Source: Cucumis sativus (lineage: Eukaryota > Streptophyta > Magnoliopsida > Cucurbitales > Cucurbitaceae). Taken from it: DNA of 64,000 nt. Numbering within the stretch: position 1 is the stretch's first letter; each line of letters starts with the position of its first letter. Below, piece after piece: positions 50,190 to 62,951 of this stretch. Made by a program: the position numbers and the translations under genes. The notes beneath the pieces were generated by a model. That model made no database searches. It had not been told where the DNA came from and was given only the letters and a program-made list of their open reading frames with translations. The DNA lies in assembly GCF_000004075.3 (NCBI RefSeq), contig NC_026659.2:5580001-5644000 (forward strand), read 5' to 3'.

Positions 50190-51210
50190 CTATGCAAAAT
50201 CTTTAAGGCAAAGTCATGTGATGAAGACAAGTGAAAAGTGAAAAGTCATTGGTTACCGTAATCTGGAGGAAAAGTCAAATTGATTTCTATTGGAACTTGT
50301 ATTGGAGAATATGGTGAAGACCGATAATCTTAATACCATTGTAAGAGGCCTTATAGTGAAAGAGAAGTCTCTTAATTAGCTTATTATATATATATATAAA
50401 GAGATGAAAAAACGCCTCGAACTTGGTCGGCTACATGGTGGACACCTTAACGCGTGTACGTCTGGATGGTGGTTGCCTAATTACATTGCCTTTAGTTCTT
50501 TTTAAAAGTACTATGTATTGTATTGAAAGTTCTTGTATTTAGAACAGTTATATTTGCTGCCTTGGTTTAATATCAAACTCATACAAACACTTTGAACTAG
50601 GCTGAGAAGCAAAGAAACAAGGTTAACTTTATGATGTGAATTACCTTTAAACATCTTTTTTCTAGTGTATCATTATGATAAATCTATCAATTTTTTTTTT
50701 TTGTGGAGATTTAGAATGATTTTGACCACATGGTTATATTGGTACGATATGTAGTTTATTGAAAATGGACTTGAAGGAGATGTCAATTCTGACGTTGAAG
50801 AAGATAAAATGGAGGACACTGATGGTGTAGAAGTGGAACATCTATACATTTCAGATTACCAAAGTTTTGCACTAATATCCGATTGATTTACTATAGTGAT
50901 GAAGCTACCAAGCAAGTGATTGATGTTTGATTCATGACAAGACTTGATGTAATTTAGTTATCTACAAAAATACATTGTATTTAATTTCTTTGTAAAAGTA
51001 TATTACCAAGGTTTAGTTTCTATTTTACTTGTATTTATCCCTTTGAGAAAATTCGATAGATTTCGTGTACTTAGTTTCTTTGTAAAAAATTTTATATATG
51101 AAAGTTCTTATTTATATGTGTACTAGTTTTGTGTTAAAATAGAATCATTGAATTACAGGAACAAAAATATAATTGAATTACAATTTTTTTTTAAAAAAAA
51201 TTCATAACAT
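50190..51210. other. Degenerate transposon interior, no intact frame
   Basis: Between the LTR-like sequence and the CACTA array. A short Asp/Glu-rich open stretch (about 50,768-50,880) could be decayed element protein. Nothing was recognised with confidence. Confidence 0.3.
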
Positions 51211-51212
51211 AC

Positions 51213-51530
51213 TTGACGGTTTTAAAATGTCATAAATGAGTGCATCATTGACAGTTTTTCAATGTCATAAACAATCAATTTCTTGACGGTTATTAAATGT
51301 CATGAGCACTTATACTCTTGACGGTTTTAAGATGTCATAAATATTCATACTCTTGACGGTTTTTAACTGTCATGAACATTTGTATACTTGACGTTTATAA
51401 AACGTCAACGTTCAATATTCTTGACAGTTTTATCAACCGTCAAGAACTTTAGCTTTCTTGACACTGGCTTCAAGGACGGTTTTAAAACCGTCAATAATAA
51501 TGATTCTTGATAGTTTAAAAACGTCAAGAG
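51213..51530. repeat. 35-bp array of near-palindromes, CACTA subterminal repeats
   Basis: TTGACGG-type units start at 51,213, 51,248, 51,283, 51,318, 51,353 and 51,388, exactly 35 bases apart, then at 51,421, 51,458 and 51,507. Each contains TTGACGGTTTTAAAANGTCA, close to a perfect palindrome. The array abuts a CACTA-type terminus at 51,550. Confidence 0.85.
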
Positions 51531-51550
51531 AGCCTATTTTTATAGTAGTG
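51213..51550. mobile_element. Right end of a CACTA (En/Spm-like) transposon
   Basis: The sequence ends TATTTTTATAGTAGTG at 51,550. Its reverse complement begins CACTACTATAAAAATAGG, the standard start of plant CACTA elements. The terminus is preceded by an array of short repeats, as expected for transposase-binding subterminal repeats. The other end was not located in the window, and no transposase was seen. Confidence 0.7.
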
Positions 51551-51772
51551 TAACTGTAAAACAGAAAACAATTAGATGAAGGATGAGTCGCGGATCATGT
51601 TTTCCTTACGACGTTTTGTGATTCTGCTTGGAGTGCAAATAGTTTGGTATTGCCACGTTGTCCCAAGATAAAACAATAAAAAAAAAAACTTGATCGAAAC
51701 TACTTCGAAACTGCATAAAAACTTGTTTTAAGAATTGAATTTAGGTCACATTTACCACACAACACGTAATTA

Positions 51773-52300
51773 CACTACTACAAATTTGGTCTTTCTGATG
51801 CACGCAAATTTTGATTTTTTTATGGTCATAACAAAGGACCATCAAGAAAAATATTTTTCTTGATGTGTTACTTATTTTGACGGTCATGTATATCAAGAAA
51901 AGTTTTCTTATTTTGTTGAAAAAATACGAAAAAACGTAAAAAAATGTGGATTCTTGATTTCCTTGATGAACGAAGTTCTCTTATATTTTTGTTAAGAAAA
52001 CTATTTCTCGATAGACAATAAGCATCAAGGATAATATATTAGTTGACTGACAATGGCTATCAAGTTAGTTAGGTTTTCTTGATGGACGAGGCCAATTGAA
52101 GAGATGAATTTTCTTTATTTGCAATGACTATCATCGAAAAAAATTAATATATTTGTTTTAAATTTAATTTCTTGAAAGTTTAGAATTTTCTTGGTGGTTT
52201 AGAATTTTCTTGATATGTGTAGGGTTGCTTGATAGACAAAGACCATAAAAGATCATGGATAAGGTCCATCAAGAAAAATGATATCTTGATGGGCAACTAT
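51773..52300. mobile_element. Left end of a second CACTA-like transposon
   Basis: CACTACTACAAATTTGGTCT begins at 51,773, 222 bases after the first element's terminus. In the next 520 bases TCAAGAAAA and TTTTCTTGATG recur in both orientations, a different subterminal motif from the neighbour's. The matching right end was not found. Confidence 0.55.
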
Positions 52301-52489
52301 TTCCCACCAAGCACGAAATTTAAACCATCGTTAATGGGCTCAAAAAACACGATATTCATCAATAATATTTTTAAATCTTTGCTATATTTTTTCCAATTAT
52401 TATTTTATATTCATCAATAATACAATATTACTTTTTTAAATTAGTTATTGTGAGTTGAATTAAGTTTGTAATTTAGGGTTTTTAAAATT

Positions 52490-52620
52490 TGTTAAAGTTG
52501 GCTAACATGAGTTTAGCTCTATTGACACATGTACGTACTTGTGGACAAGAGATCCCGAGTTCAAATCATCATCATTGCATTAAAACTTGGATTTATGATT
52601 ATTTACATAATCCATCATAT
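52490..52620 (+). mobile_element. Possible tRNA-derived SINE head
   Basis: TTTAGCTCTATTGA (box A-like) at about 52,511 and GAGTTCAAATC (box B-like) at about 52,557 sit about 45 bases apart. They are followed by CATCATCATTGCATT, as in the tRNA-related heads of plant SINEs. Both boxes are degenerate. Confidence 0.35.
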
Positions 52621-55600
52621 ATTTAATTTAACTTTTTAAAATAGAATTTAAGTTATTTATAAATAGTGTGAGTAATAATTTGATTTTTTTTAAATTTTTT
52701 TGGGCACTTTTCTCTTAAAATTTTCGACTACCAATTTAAAAATATTTGAGAATTCGTTATTTCTAGATTATCGAGGTGAGATATCAATATCTTTAGAGTT
52801 CGAAATTTGATAAAAAAAAGAAAAATTTATCAAAGACTATCGTATAATAGATTTTGAGAAATGATAATAATCTCGTTCTTTTAAAGATTGAAGAATTTTT
52901 TCTCAATATAGTCTGATTGACGAAATGTATTTCACTTATTTTGTGAGATCATTGCTTCAAATATGACATTTTTTTTAAATCTTACTTTTTCAAATGAATT
53001 TTATTTAAATAGCAATTTCAATTCAAGACATAAAGTTTGACCATCCTTTTTCTAAACGGGTGTCGTGGGAGCTAACATCTTTTTCATACACAAATGATAC
53101 TTGAACTCAACTCTAATTTTTGGTAGATAATTTTTTTTATCGATTTTATTTAAAAATTAATTATATTAATTCGGTGTTCAATCACACTACAAACAAATCG
53201 GTGACAACTCTGTTTTGTTTTATTTTAAAATTAATCATTTTAACTTAAAGCATGATTTAATTAACTAACATATTCCATAAAGTTTAAAGGCTGGTGGTTA
53301 ATTAGTTTGAATCTTGATCCATATAAATTTAATTAACTAAACTAATTATTAAACTTACGGCTAAATCATTGGGCTTTTTGTTAGAGAGAGTTAAATAGTT
53401 AGGTTTATGAATGATGTGAGTTTATGGTCAAGAAAGGGTTAGAAAACAATTCAGTATAAAATAACTGAAGGTAAGTCATGACATAGTTGAATTGTGTTGA
53501 TGTGTAATAATTTTTTTTTTCTCATATATCACAATTTTCTGTGTCTTATTGGAAAAGGACTAATGTTTTTTAAGTTAAGTTATTTAAATTTATCAATCTT
53601 TTGTTAAATTATTTGGGTTATTTTTGGATTTAAACACCATGTACTATACATCTATTTGTGTAATGTTTTCAGTTCTTATATATCATATTTTTCACCAATA
53701 AAATATTCTCCTACTACACATCAAAATAGATCCCAACTGAAAGTGTCCAAGGGACTAAATGATTTTACACGTGATTTTGTGATCGGCTAATTTGCCAAAA
53801 TTGTAAGACGTCCACGTCTTAACTAACTTCAACATTCTTATCTACACAACGGGCCTAACAACAATCAACTTCACCTCCTTTGCTTTCAACAAATGCACAA
53901 CAATCAAAGTATCCAATTTCACAACTATGGAAGCTCTCAAAATCCCCATACGCAATAACCTTCTTCTCTTTTATCCAAACTTCCAATAACTATCCATCCT
54001 ACTTCACTGATATGCTAGAATTGTCACATACCTAACAAACTTTCTTAAAAGGTGTTTGGAGTTAGGAGTTAAATAATAAAAAGTAAATAATTATAAAATA
54101 TAGGGAGTTGTGGACTCTTAAAACCTTTGATCACATAAGAAGTTGATAAGATATAAAATTGAGTGGGACCTACGATCTTTTTGGTTTAAACAAAAAGTGG
54201 AGTTTCGTACTCCTATACTTTCATACTCCCATTTTCTAACTCCATGAGTCAAACATCATCTTCATGATTTTGTAAAACTAAATCCAAAGTCCCCACCTTA
54301 TTGCTCTATTGCCATTCGATCCATTACCCATAATATATATATTTTTCATTTCATCAATTTAAACATTAAAACGTGAAAAACATATCAACTTATAGGTTTT
54401 TGTATTCGAAATCGTTGTTAGAAAGATTTTTCACTTACACAATCAAATCCATTTTTTCTATAATATGCAACTTCGTTGTTATTTTCTTTAAAAAAATAAT
54501 AAAAGAAATGAAAGAAATTTATATTAGACGAGCTAGAGTAATTTTCATTTACAAGATGGAGCTTTCTCTTGCCTTCTACTTTCTACGATTGTGTTGTTTT
54601 CGTTCTTTTTCATTAAGGGAGAGTCTTTCATTAAAAATATAAACCAATATACATAGCAACCTTTCACGAATGTACTGAGCAACCCATTCACAACAATGAG
54701 AGTCTCATTATCGAATGGGTTGCAAAGGATATTGATTTACTTTAATTTTCTTTTAAATTTCTTGTAACCCCTCGAGTTCAATTTTTCCTCGATCCACAAC
54801 ATTGGTCGTACAAGAATTTCAAAAGTTACCCTAGCTGAAACTCAAATAACTTCTCATCATTGTAGCTTGAGAAACTACCATGGCCATTGTTATCTTCGGT
54901 AATAATGTTGTGGATTAAAACTTCCTGAGACCTTGCCACCACCAAGAACAACACCAAAGATGAAGGAGAATCTTTGGTGTTCCCATCATGAAGTAAAAAA
55001 GTACTATACATCAATTACCACTAAACTATACCCACATTTTTAGGATTTTAATTTATTACTTTAAATTTAAAAAGAATATACATTAATTATCACTAATCTA
55101 TACTTACGTTTCAACCAAATACACAAACTTATTAAAAGAATTGGAAAAATGATTGAAGTAGTACTCTTAATTGGTTTGTGAGGGGAGAGGAAAATTTTGT
55201 TTATTATTATTTGTTTATGTTTGTACTGATGTTGCATCATTAGATATAATCAATTTTAATTTCAGATTAAATAGGAAATTATTCATGAACCAACCAACCA
55301 AATATAAAGTTAATTGGAGAAATACTCTCTCCACCATAAGAATGCTAAATCCCTAAGTTAACTCCAACCATAAACCCAGGAGGCAAAAAGAGCACCCAAA
55401 CTCAACCAAAAAAGAACAACAATACAATATCACATACACATACACAACAATGGAAAGCAATACAACCTACCACAATTATCTCATCCCATCCCAAAACAAT
55501 TCTCACAACTTCCTTACCAAATCAACAATTTAGGACGGAATTTGAATTTAGAATGAATTCAGAATACTCCACGTCAACAAAAAAAAAGAATTGTTAAGAA

Positions 55601-57090
55601 AAAGTATCTTTATAGTTATTCCGTTGAAGATAAGAAACACGTTTTCAAACTTGAGTTTAGTGAAAGAAACTAACATACTACGATGACAACCTATTTAAGT
55701 TCTCTACACGACTCGTAAAAATGTTACAATTACACACCAATCAAATCTATATTACAAACCTTTTTTCTTAAAAAAATCTCAAAGTCCTGCTTTAGATGCC
55801 AAATCCACACCGCAAAGTGGGAAAAACATATTAATTTTTCCTATTATTCTAATCCTTAAGTTATTGATTTTGATCAAACTCAAGTAAGAAAAGAGAATTG
55901 CTTTCTTAATTTTATATACTGCGAATACCAACCCACAAACTTTTGAATTAATGGGGCCTGCATAAAGAACTCTATGGCCTACAAAACCAAAATAAAATAA
56001 AATCATCATAAAATATGATTTTTGGTTCTGTGGTTTGGAATTTATTCAATTTTAATTCAAATGGTTTTGATACAACTGAAAAGTATTTTCAAAACAATAA
56101 TTATTTTTGTTCATCACACCATAAATTCTTTTCTGAAAATTTTAATTCGTTAATTTTCATGTAGTGAAAGTGAGATGTATAAAAAATATATATTGTTTTT
56201 AAATAAATCTTAAATTTAATTCATTCAATTTAATTTTTGTTGAAATTTGTTATATAATATGATATACTAAATACAGTAGTGAATATCATGTTTTCAAAAT
56301 TTATAATAAATAGTAATGAATAACAATTTGTTTTTAAAAAATCTGCAATAAACTAGTACGGACTACATTTAAGTTCTTTTTTTCTTTCTTTAAGTATAGT
56401 GATTACGGTATTAAAAAAGAGGCAAACATAAATTAAAATTTATGTCGAAGTGTGTATAAATTTTGCAAACATATTGGATTAAAACTAAGCTTGGAGAAGA
56501 GAAATCAAATCTTTGATTTCGTTGTATAGTAGTTTGAATTTTGTTTTATTTTTTTAATATTAATTTAAGAATCGTTTTAATAAAAATTAGTTAAATAATA
56601 ATAATAATAGTTATCATCAAAGAAAATTGGCCAAAAACGTGTTTTCAAAAAACAATAAAATAACTTTGTGTAATTAATAATAAATTAGTTGTAGAAAATA
56701 AATTTAAAAATTTAATAAAAATATAATTTCTAAAATTAATAAACACAATAGAAATTGTAAAAAAAATAGGATAATTGATCAATTTATGATGATAATAAGT
56801 TTTTGGTTGTTTTGGTGTAAATAGTTTTGAAAAACCCTGTTTAAAAGTATATTTCTATTTATCTATTTTTCTATTATTTAAGAAATTATATAAATGATAA
56901 AAATATTTAAAAAAACCGCTCATAACATATTGCGAATATGATCAAAATTAGTGAGAATATATGACTATCAAAAGGCTATAGGACGTTAATTATAATTTTT
57001 TTTTACTATTTTTACATATTTGTTAATGGTTTTCGATATTATTGGTTATTGAAAGTAAAATAGTTTACATCCTAACAAAACTATTATAAT
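52620..57090. other. AT-rich intergenic region upstream of the AUX/LAX gene
   Basis: Apart from the possible MITE, no gene or RNA was recognised. Short open frames here (for example 54,373-54,642) have no conserved motif. Confidence 0.45.
54048..54252. mobile_element. Possible 200-bp MITE
   Basis: The left end GGTGTTTGGAGTTAGGAGTTA and the reverse complement of the right end (GATGTTTGACTCATGGAGTTA) form an imperfect inverted repeat. The general form, GGTGTTTGG...CCAAACACC, is that of hAT-type MITEs. No clear target duplication was seen. Confidence 0.4.
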
Positions 57091-57320
57091 CTACGAATTG
57101 TATTTTAACCATCACTTTTCAAGTACAAACCATTCTCTCATCGAACCTCGAATCCCTCTCCTCTGTTTTCCTCTGCTTATTGCAATCCAACAAATTCAAA
57201 TAACTGAGATTCCTCTTCTTCAACCTCTATTTTCCTTTTTAGAGTTCTTTTTTGTTGTTCTGTTTCATTCATTTTTGCACTTTCTTGAAACTCCCAAAAT
57301 TGTGTTTTCATTTCATTTTT

Positions 57321-57337
57321 AGAGAGAGAGAGAGAGA
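57321..57337 (+). promoter_or_regulatory. GA-repeat in the AUX/LAX 5' region
   Basis: A run of AG dinucleotides about 320 bases upstream of the ATG. GA repeats in plant leaders and promoters can bind BPC-type factors; here that is only a possibility. Confidence 0.3.
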
Positions 57338-57398
57338 AACATGAAAGTAGCTTAACGACAGTTTAAGCTTTAAAGCACTGCCAAAGCTCCGGTTTTTC

Positions 57399-57500
57399 AT
57401 GGTTTCTTTTACTGAAAAAAAAAAAAACACAAGTTTTTTATTTTATAATTCCCAACTCTCCTCTAAAACCTACCTTCTCAAGCAAAGCTGTAAATCGTAA
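57399..57500 (+). promoter_or_regulatory. 33-codon upstream ORF before AUX/LAX
   Basis: ATG at 57,399 opens a frame (MVSFTEKKKNTSF...) ending TAA at 57,498-57,500, 158 bases before the main ATG. A smaller one (57,341-57,355, MKVA) precedes it. Whether both are in the mRNA depends on the unknown start site and any leader intron. Confidence 0.35.
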
Positions 57501-57658
57501 CTGACCTCCTCTTTTCTCAAGAACTCTCTCTTGCTATTTCCTTTTCGAATTACGAGCCAAACAAACTCAATTGTCCTGAATCACAAGTTTTAAACACACC
57601 CATCTCATTTTGAATCTCTGTTTTTCAGTTTCCGGGTTTTATTTAATTCGAGGGAATA

Positions 57659-60600
57659 ATGACGCCTGCAAAGCGGAGTACAGAGGAAGCCATGGTTTCC
57701 AGCTTCAATCAAACGATCCAACAAGAAGATTACAGAGAAGAAGAACAGAGAGGAGAGAAAGATGAATCAATGGGTGGATTCAAGAGCTTTCTCTGGCATG
57801 GTGGCTCTGTTTATGATGCTTGGTTCAGTTGTGCTTCGAATCAGGTAATTGTAATAATCCATCCGCTCAAAATTTTGAGTAAAAGGATTTGAAAAATTGG
57901 AAAGTTGTGTTTGTGTTTTTGTTTCTTGGCAGGTAGCTCAAGTTCTATTGACTCTGCCATACTCTTTCTCTCAATTGGGGATGGTTTCAGGGATTATTTT
58001 TCAGATTTTCTACGGAATTGTTGGGAGTTGGACGGCGTATTTGATTAGTGTTTTGTATATTGAATATAGAGGGAGGAAGGAGAAGGAGAATGTTAGCTTC
58101 AAAAACCATGTGATCCAGGTTTGAAAAAACAGAGTAGTTTGTAAATCTTTGTTTTTCGTTTTCTTTAAAAAAAAAAAAAAAGAAAAGAAAGAAAATATTT
58201 TGATTGGTTTTGTGGTACTCTGTTTTTCGACAGTGGTTTGAAGTGCTTGATGGTCTTCTTGGGCCTTACTGGAAAGCAGTTGGATTGGCTTTTAATTGTA
58301 CTTTTCTTCTCTTTGGCACTGTCATTCAACTTATTGCTTGTGCAAGGTTCGTTCTTCTTCATCTTCATCTTAATTCGGTCCTAGAAACTATGTTTATTTT
58401 ATTTTATATACTTTATTGAACTTTGAAATGTTTCAAATAATCTGTCTTCTTTTATGGGTCTATTCTGCACATTGTTGTATTGATGAATGTTTCAATCTGA
58501 TAGTGTTTTCGTTTCAAATGGTCTACTACTGTAGATTTTTTGTTTGCTCTGCTTTGAAAAACGGGAAACGAAATAGTGAAGAAGAAACAAATAGAACTAT
58601 GTTTGGTGATCTCCCTCTAAACGTTGTGTGGAAGAAATTTTATATTATGTTTTATTTTGGTAGATATTTGTTTCTGCATTATAAGAGTAAAGAAAGATAA
58701 ATAATAATTTTGTTCATGTTTTGTGTTTTGATTTCTTCATTTTTAATTTTGTTTATGTTTTGTGTTTTGATTTCTTCATTTTTATCGTCTGCGTTCTAGG
58801 AAGATTTTGAAAATATAAACTAAATTTTGAAAGCTAAAAAAAAAGAGTAGTTTTCACCGTAGTATTTAAAATGGTCGAGTTGTTATTGTTTTGATTTCTT
58901 CATTTTTAATTTTGTTTATGTTTTGTGTTTTGATTTCTTCATTTTTATTGTCCGCGTTCTAGGAAGATTTTGAAAATATAAACTAAATTTTGAAAGCTAA
59001 AAAAAAAGAGTAGTTTTCACCGTAGTATTTAAAATGGTCGAGTTGTTATTGTTTTGATTTCTTCATTTTTAATTTTGTTTATGTTTTGTGTTTTGATTTC
59101 TTCATTTTTATTGTCTGCGTTCTAGGAAGATTTTGAAAATATAAACTAAATTTTGAAAGCTAAAAAAAAAGAGTAGTTTTCACCGTAGTATTTAAAATGG
59201 TCGAGTTGTTATTATAGTTGGTATTATTATAGTGTGTGAGTTATAATAGTTTGTAAATTAAATAGTTTGGGTTTGAAATGTATACTATTTTATTCTCTTT
59301 GATATGCATGTTATTTTTGTACGAGTAAGAAACAGTAAACAATATATTAGGAAAGGAAAGAAATGATGAGTAGAAACCGTGAACACTAACAAAAAAAAGG
59401 ATTTGGAACAGTAATAGTGTAGTTAACTTTAAGTTGTAAATAGTTAGAAACACGTACTATTATAGTTGAAGCCTAAAACGTGGAGTGTGTTATAATGACT
59501 TACTCCACCAACTTCAAGTTGTGATCCAAAAACAACATCCTTAGGTAAGATGAAAACTATAAGGTAAGAAATTGTGAAAAAAAATAAAATGTTTATACAA
59601 GAAAAAAGACTTGTTCGTTTTGTTTTTCACAAAACAAGTGGATAGAAGACTTGAGTATATAATTTTAAGAGAAGAATTACATGTCAATTACTGCTAAACA
59701 ACACTCACTTTTATAATAAATAAAAAAAAAAAAAACTTTGTTTTGTTATCTTTGAACTGGACACAGTTTTGAAAAGAAGAATGTTGTAATCTAGCAAACT
59801 CTAACTAAACTTAACAAGGTTCTTTCACATGTGTGATCAATAACCTGTACTTCTATGTGTTAAATAAATTGTATTATGTGTTTGTGTTTGCAGTAATATA
59901 TATTACATAAATGACAAATTAGACAAGAGGACATGGACTTACATATTTGGGGCTTGTTGTGCCACTACTGTCTTCATACCCTCTTTTCACAACTACAGAA
60001 TTTGGTCATTTCTAGGCCTGGGAATGACCACTTACACTGCCTGGTATTTGACTGTTGCTGCTCTCGCTCACGGTCAGGTAATTTTAATAACTCGAATTTC
60101 CATTTGAAACGACTACTACAATGTGACCCCTATAAACCACACAAGAAGTTAGAACTTGAATCTAATGATTTATTAGAACATGTTAATTTAATTTCGAGTT
60201 CAAACATTTATTTGGGTATTAAGATAAAATCACATCCCGCTAAAGAAACAAATGTCTTATTTAGGTTTTTTTTTTTAGTTTAACTTTGTGTGTTTCTGTG
60301 TAATAAGTCCTTTCAAATTCATTTTTAGGACTATAGCTAATATGTATTTGACATTTTGTAGTTGTTTTTTTAACAAAAAAAAAAACTTATACACATTACA
60401 AAATTAAAAGTTTATGGTCTCTTGAAAGAAAAAGATCTATAGTATACCCTAAAATTAAAAGTTTATATATGAATATATCATATATATTTTTAAAGTTGAC
60501 GAAAGTTGTTATTAAATATTTCTTAAAATTCATGAATCTTATAAATACAATCTTGAAAGTTCATCAACTAAATCTCTAATCTAAGATTGATGGATAATTA

Positions 60601-62606
60601 TTTTATTCATATTTGTAGACCTAAGTTTGAATGACTTTCTTCTAGGTCGAGGGTGTGAAGCATTCAGCCCCAACCGAGTTGGTTCTATATTTCACCGGTG
60701 CCACGAATATTCTTTACACATTCGGTGGTCATGCCGTCACCGTGTAAGTCTCATTAGTGGTCATCGTCACTGTCATCTTTTAATTTCAGTTGAGTAATTT
60801 GATTTTATAATTGTGTTTGTAGGGAAATTATGCATGCAATGTGGAAGCCTCAAAAGTTTAAGTACATATATCTTGTGGCAACTCTATATGTATTTACACT
60901 GACCCTCCCGTCGGCGGCCGCAGTGTATTGGGCTTTTGGCGACCAACTTCTCACCCATTCCAACGCCTTCTCTCTCCTCCCCCGCTCCCGGTGGCGCGAC
61001 GCCGGCGTCATTCTCATGCTTATTCACCAGGTAATATTATTTTATTTCCGTAATCAACTTCAATTTTTATTCTTTCATTTATGTTCTATTTTTAATCTAA
61101 TTATTTCATTAAATTCAAATATAGACAAAATATTACCAAAAAAAATGAAATGATTCAATTCTTAAAAATTTTCATTTCATCTACTTAAAGAAATTTAGTT
61201 TTAGAGAAGTTTAAGTACAATCTCTATAATTTAGGGCAGGTTTTAATTACATTCTTAATTACCCTTGAATTTGTTTATTTTATTATTATTTTCTAATCTT
61301 TGAACTTGGACATTTGTTCCAAGAAAATACCTTTATTTGGAGAATTTTTTTCCTTTAAAATAAGATGCAATTTAATGTGACGGTTATAATATGTAAAATT
61401 GGAAGGTATTCTGTAATCAATTGCACGACATTCATAACGTAAATTATCATGTAAACTGACATGATAATTAATGTGTAAAAAAGTTAGGTAAATAATTATA
61501 TTTTAATGATATCATTTGGTAACTTGATGTCAATTTCTTTCTTTGGTAACAACACTAATAATCGTTTTTAACAGTAGATAATCCGTTAGATTGTTATCTT
61601 GGTTATCGTCAAAGTTTATTCAATTTTGGTTTTTTTTCTTTTAATAAATCTTAAATTTAAATTTATAATTTGAAGATATGTATAACAAAATTGATTAAAT
61701 AATAATAATAATAATAAACAAATAAATACAGATAATTTGTATCAAAATTTAGCGTGAAAATACTAATACAAGTTCAAAACAAATAAACCAAAATAATATT
61801 TCAACCTCAAAATATCACGTTCACTTTTTTAATTTTCACACATTAATTGTTACATCAATCTTCAACTTTTATTTTAAGAGAAAAAATACAACTGGGACGA
61901 ATTGTAAAATTCAAATAAAGAATAAAGAAAATGAATATTTTCAGAAATTTAAGGACAACCAATTAGAGTACTTTGTATTATCATAACTCAATGATTTAGA
62001 TAAAATTAAGAAAGTATATCTCAAAATTCATATACAATTATAAGAAACGACCTTAATAATCTTTGTTTTTCCTTCTCATAAATCTCATCTAAACCTAAAT
62101 TTATCATGTTTTTGCATGGGCAGTTCATAACGTTTGGTTTTGCTTGTACACCACTCTACTTTGTGTGGGAGAAAGTAATAGGAATGCACGAGACTAAGAG
62201 CTTGTTTTTAAGGGCAATAGTGAGGCTTCCGGTTGTTATTCCCATTTGGTTTTTAGCCATTATTTTCCCTTTCTTTGGCCCTATCAACTCAGCTGTTGGT
62301 GCCCTTCTTGTTAGCTTCACTGTTTATATCATCCCTTCCCTAGCTCATATGCTCACTTATCGATCTTCCTCCGCCCGACACAACGCGTCTGAAAAACCTC
62401 CTGTCATCGTTGCCCGTAGCTGGACCGTCATGTACGTCATCAACACATTCATAGTCGTTTGGGTTTTGGTAGTTGGTTTCGGCTTTGGTGGTTGGGCTAG
62501 CATGACTAATTTCATCAAACAAGTTGACACATTCGGACTATTTGCCAAGTGCTACCAATGCCCTTCTAAGACGCCACCAGTGCCCACCGCGGCAGCTCAT
62601 CGTTGA
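57659..62606 (+). CDS. LAX: AUX1/LAX auxin influx carrier
   Basis: Plasma membrane proton symporter that takes indole-3-acetic acid into cells (amino acid/auxin permease family). Exons: 57659-57844, 57933-58118, 58234-58346, 59894-60077, 60646-60743, 60823-61030, 62124-62606 (1,458 nt, 485 aa, the same length as Arabidopsis AUX1). A variable acidic N-terminus (about 40 residues) is followed by the conserved FLWHGGSVYDAWFSCASNQ, VAQVLLTLPYSFSQLGM, NHVIQWFEVLDGLLG, ACASNIYYINDKLDKRTWTY, TGATNILYTFGGHAVTVEIM, HAMWKPQKFKYIYL and FGFACTPLYFVWEKVIGMHE. The C-terminal VDTFGLFAKCYQC and an Ala/Pro-rich tail follow. About 11 membrane segments are expected. The tail VDTFGLFAKCYQC and MLTYRSSSAR resemble AUX1 more than LAX2/LAX3, though the exact subgroup needs a tree. 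Intron 3 (1.5 kb) holds a 163-bp tandem array. Confidence 0.96.
58727..59213. repeat. 163-bp tandem array, 3 copies, in AUX/LAX intron 3
   Basis: CTAGGAAGATTTTGAAAATA recurs at 58,796, 58,959 and 59,122, exactly 163 bases apart, with copies almost identical over the whole unit (GTAGTTTTCACCGTAGTATT and TTTAAAATGGTCGAGTTGTT in each). Each unit also contains an internal doubling of TTTGATTTCTTCATTTTTA. The near-identity indicates recent expansion. Confidence 0.92.
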
Positions 62607-62609
62607 TGA

Positions 62610-62945
62610 TGAGATGTTTGATGCTTTTTCTTTGTTAGAATCCTTTGTTATATGTTATATTATGTTGGTTTCATCAATATAAACAAGGTCTATATTGTAG
62701 GGTTATGTATTCATATATAACATACACATATATATACATATTTGTAACATATGGTTGAAATTTTCTATCTTTCGGTTTATGTTGTGATCATTGTGTGTAT
62801 TGTTAGAAGAATAATGAATCTAACAATTTACCATAGTTATTCAAGAAAAAAAAAACGTACTTTTATCATGTTTAGGTTTGCCTGTAGTCAACGTTATTAA
62901 CCCTAACTACCAATAAAAATTAAGTTCTACACCAAGTTTAGGATT
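62610..62945. other. 3' flank of AUX/LAX
   Basis: The 3' untranslated region with T-rich, ATATA-rich sequence (62,713-62,745), then a spacer to the tRNA gene. No other feature seen. Confidence 0.5.
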
Positions 62946-62946
62946 C

Positions 62947-62950
62947 AAAA
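62947..62950 (-). terminator. Pol III terminator of tRNA-Cys
   Basis: TTTT on the minus strand one base beyond the tRNA discriminator position, the usual RNA polymerase III stop. Confidence 0.65.
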
Positions 62951-62951
62951 T

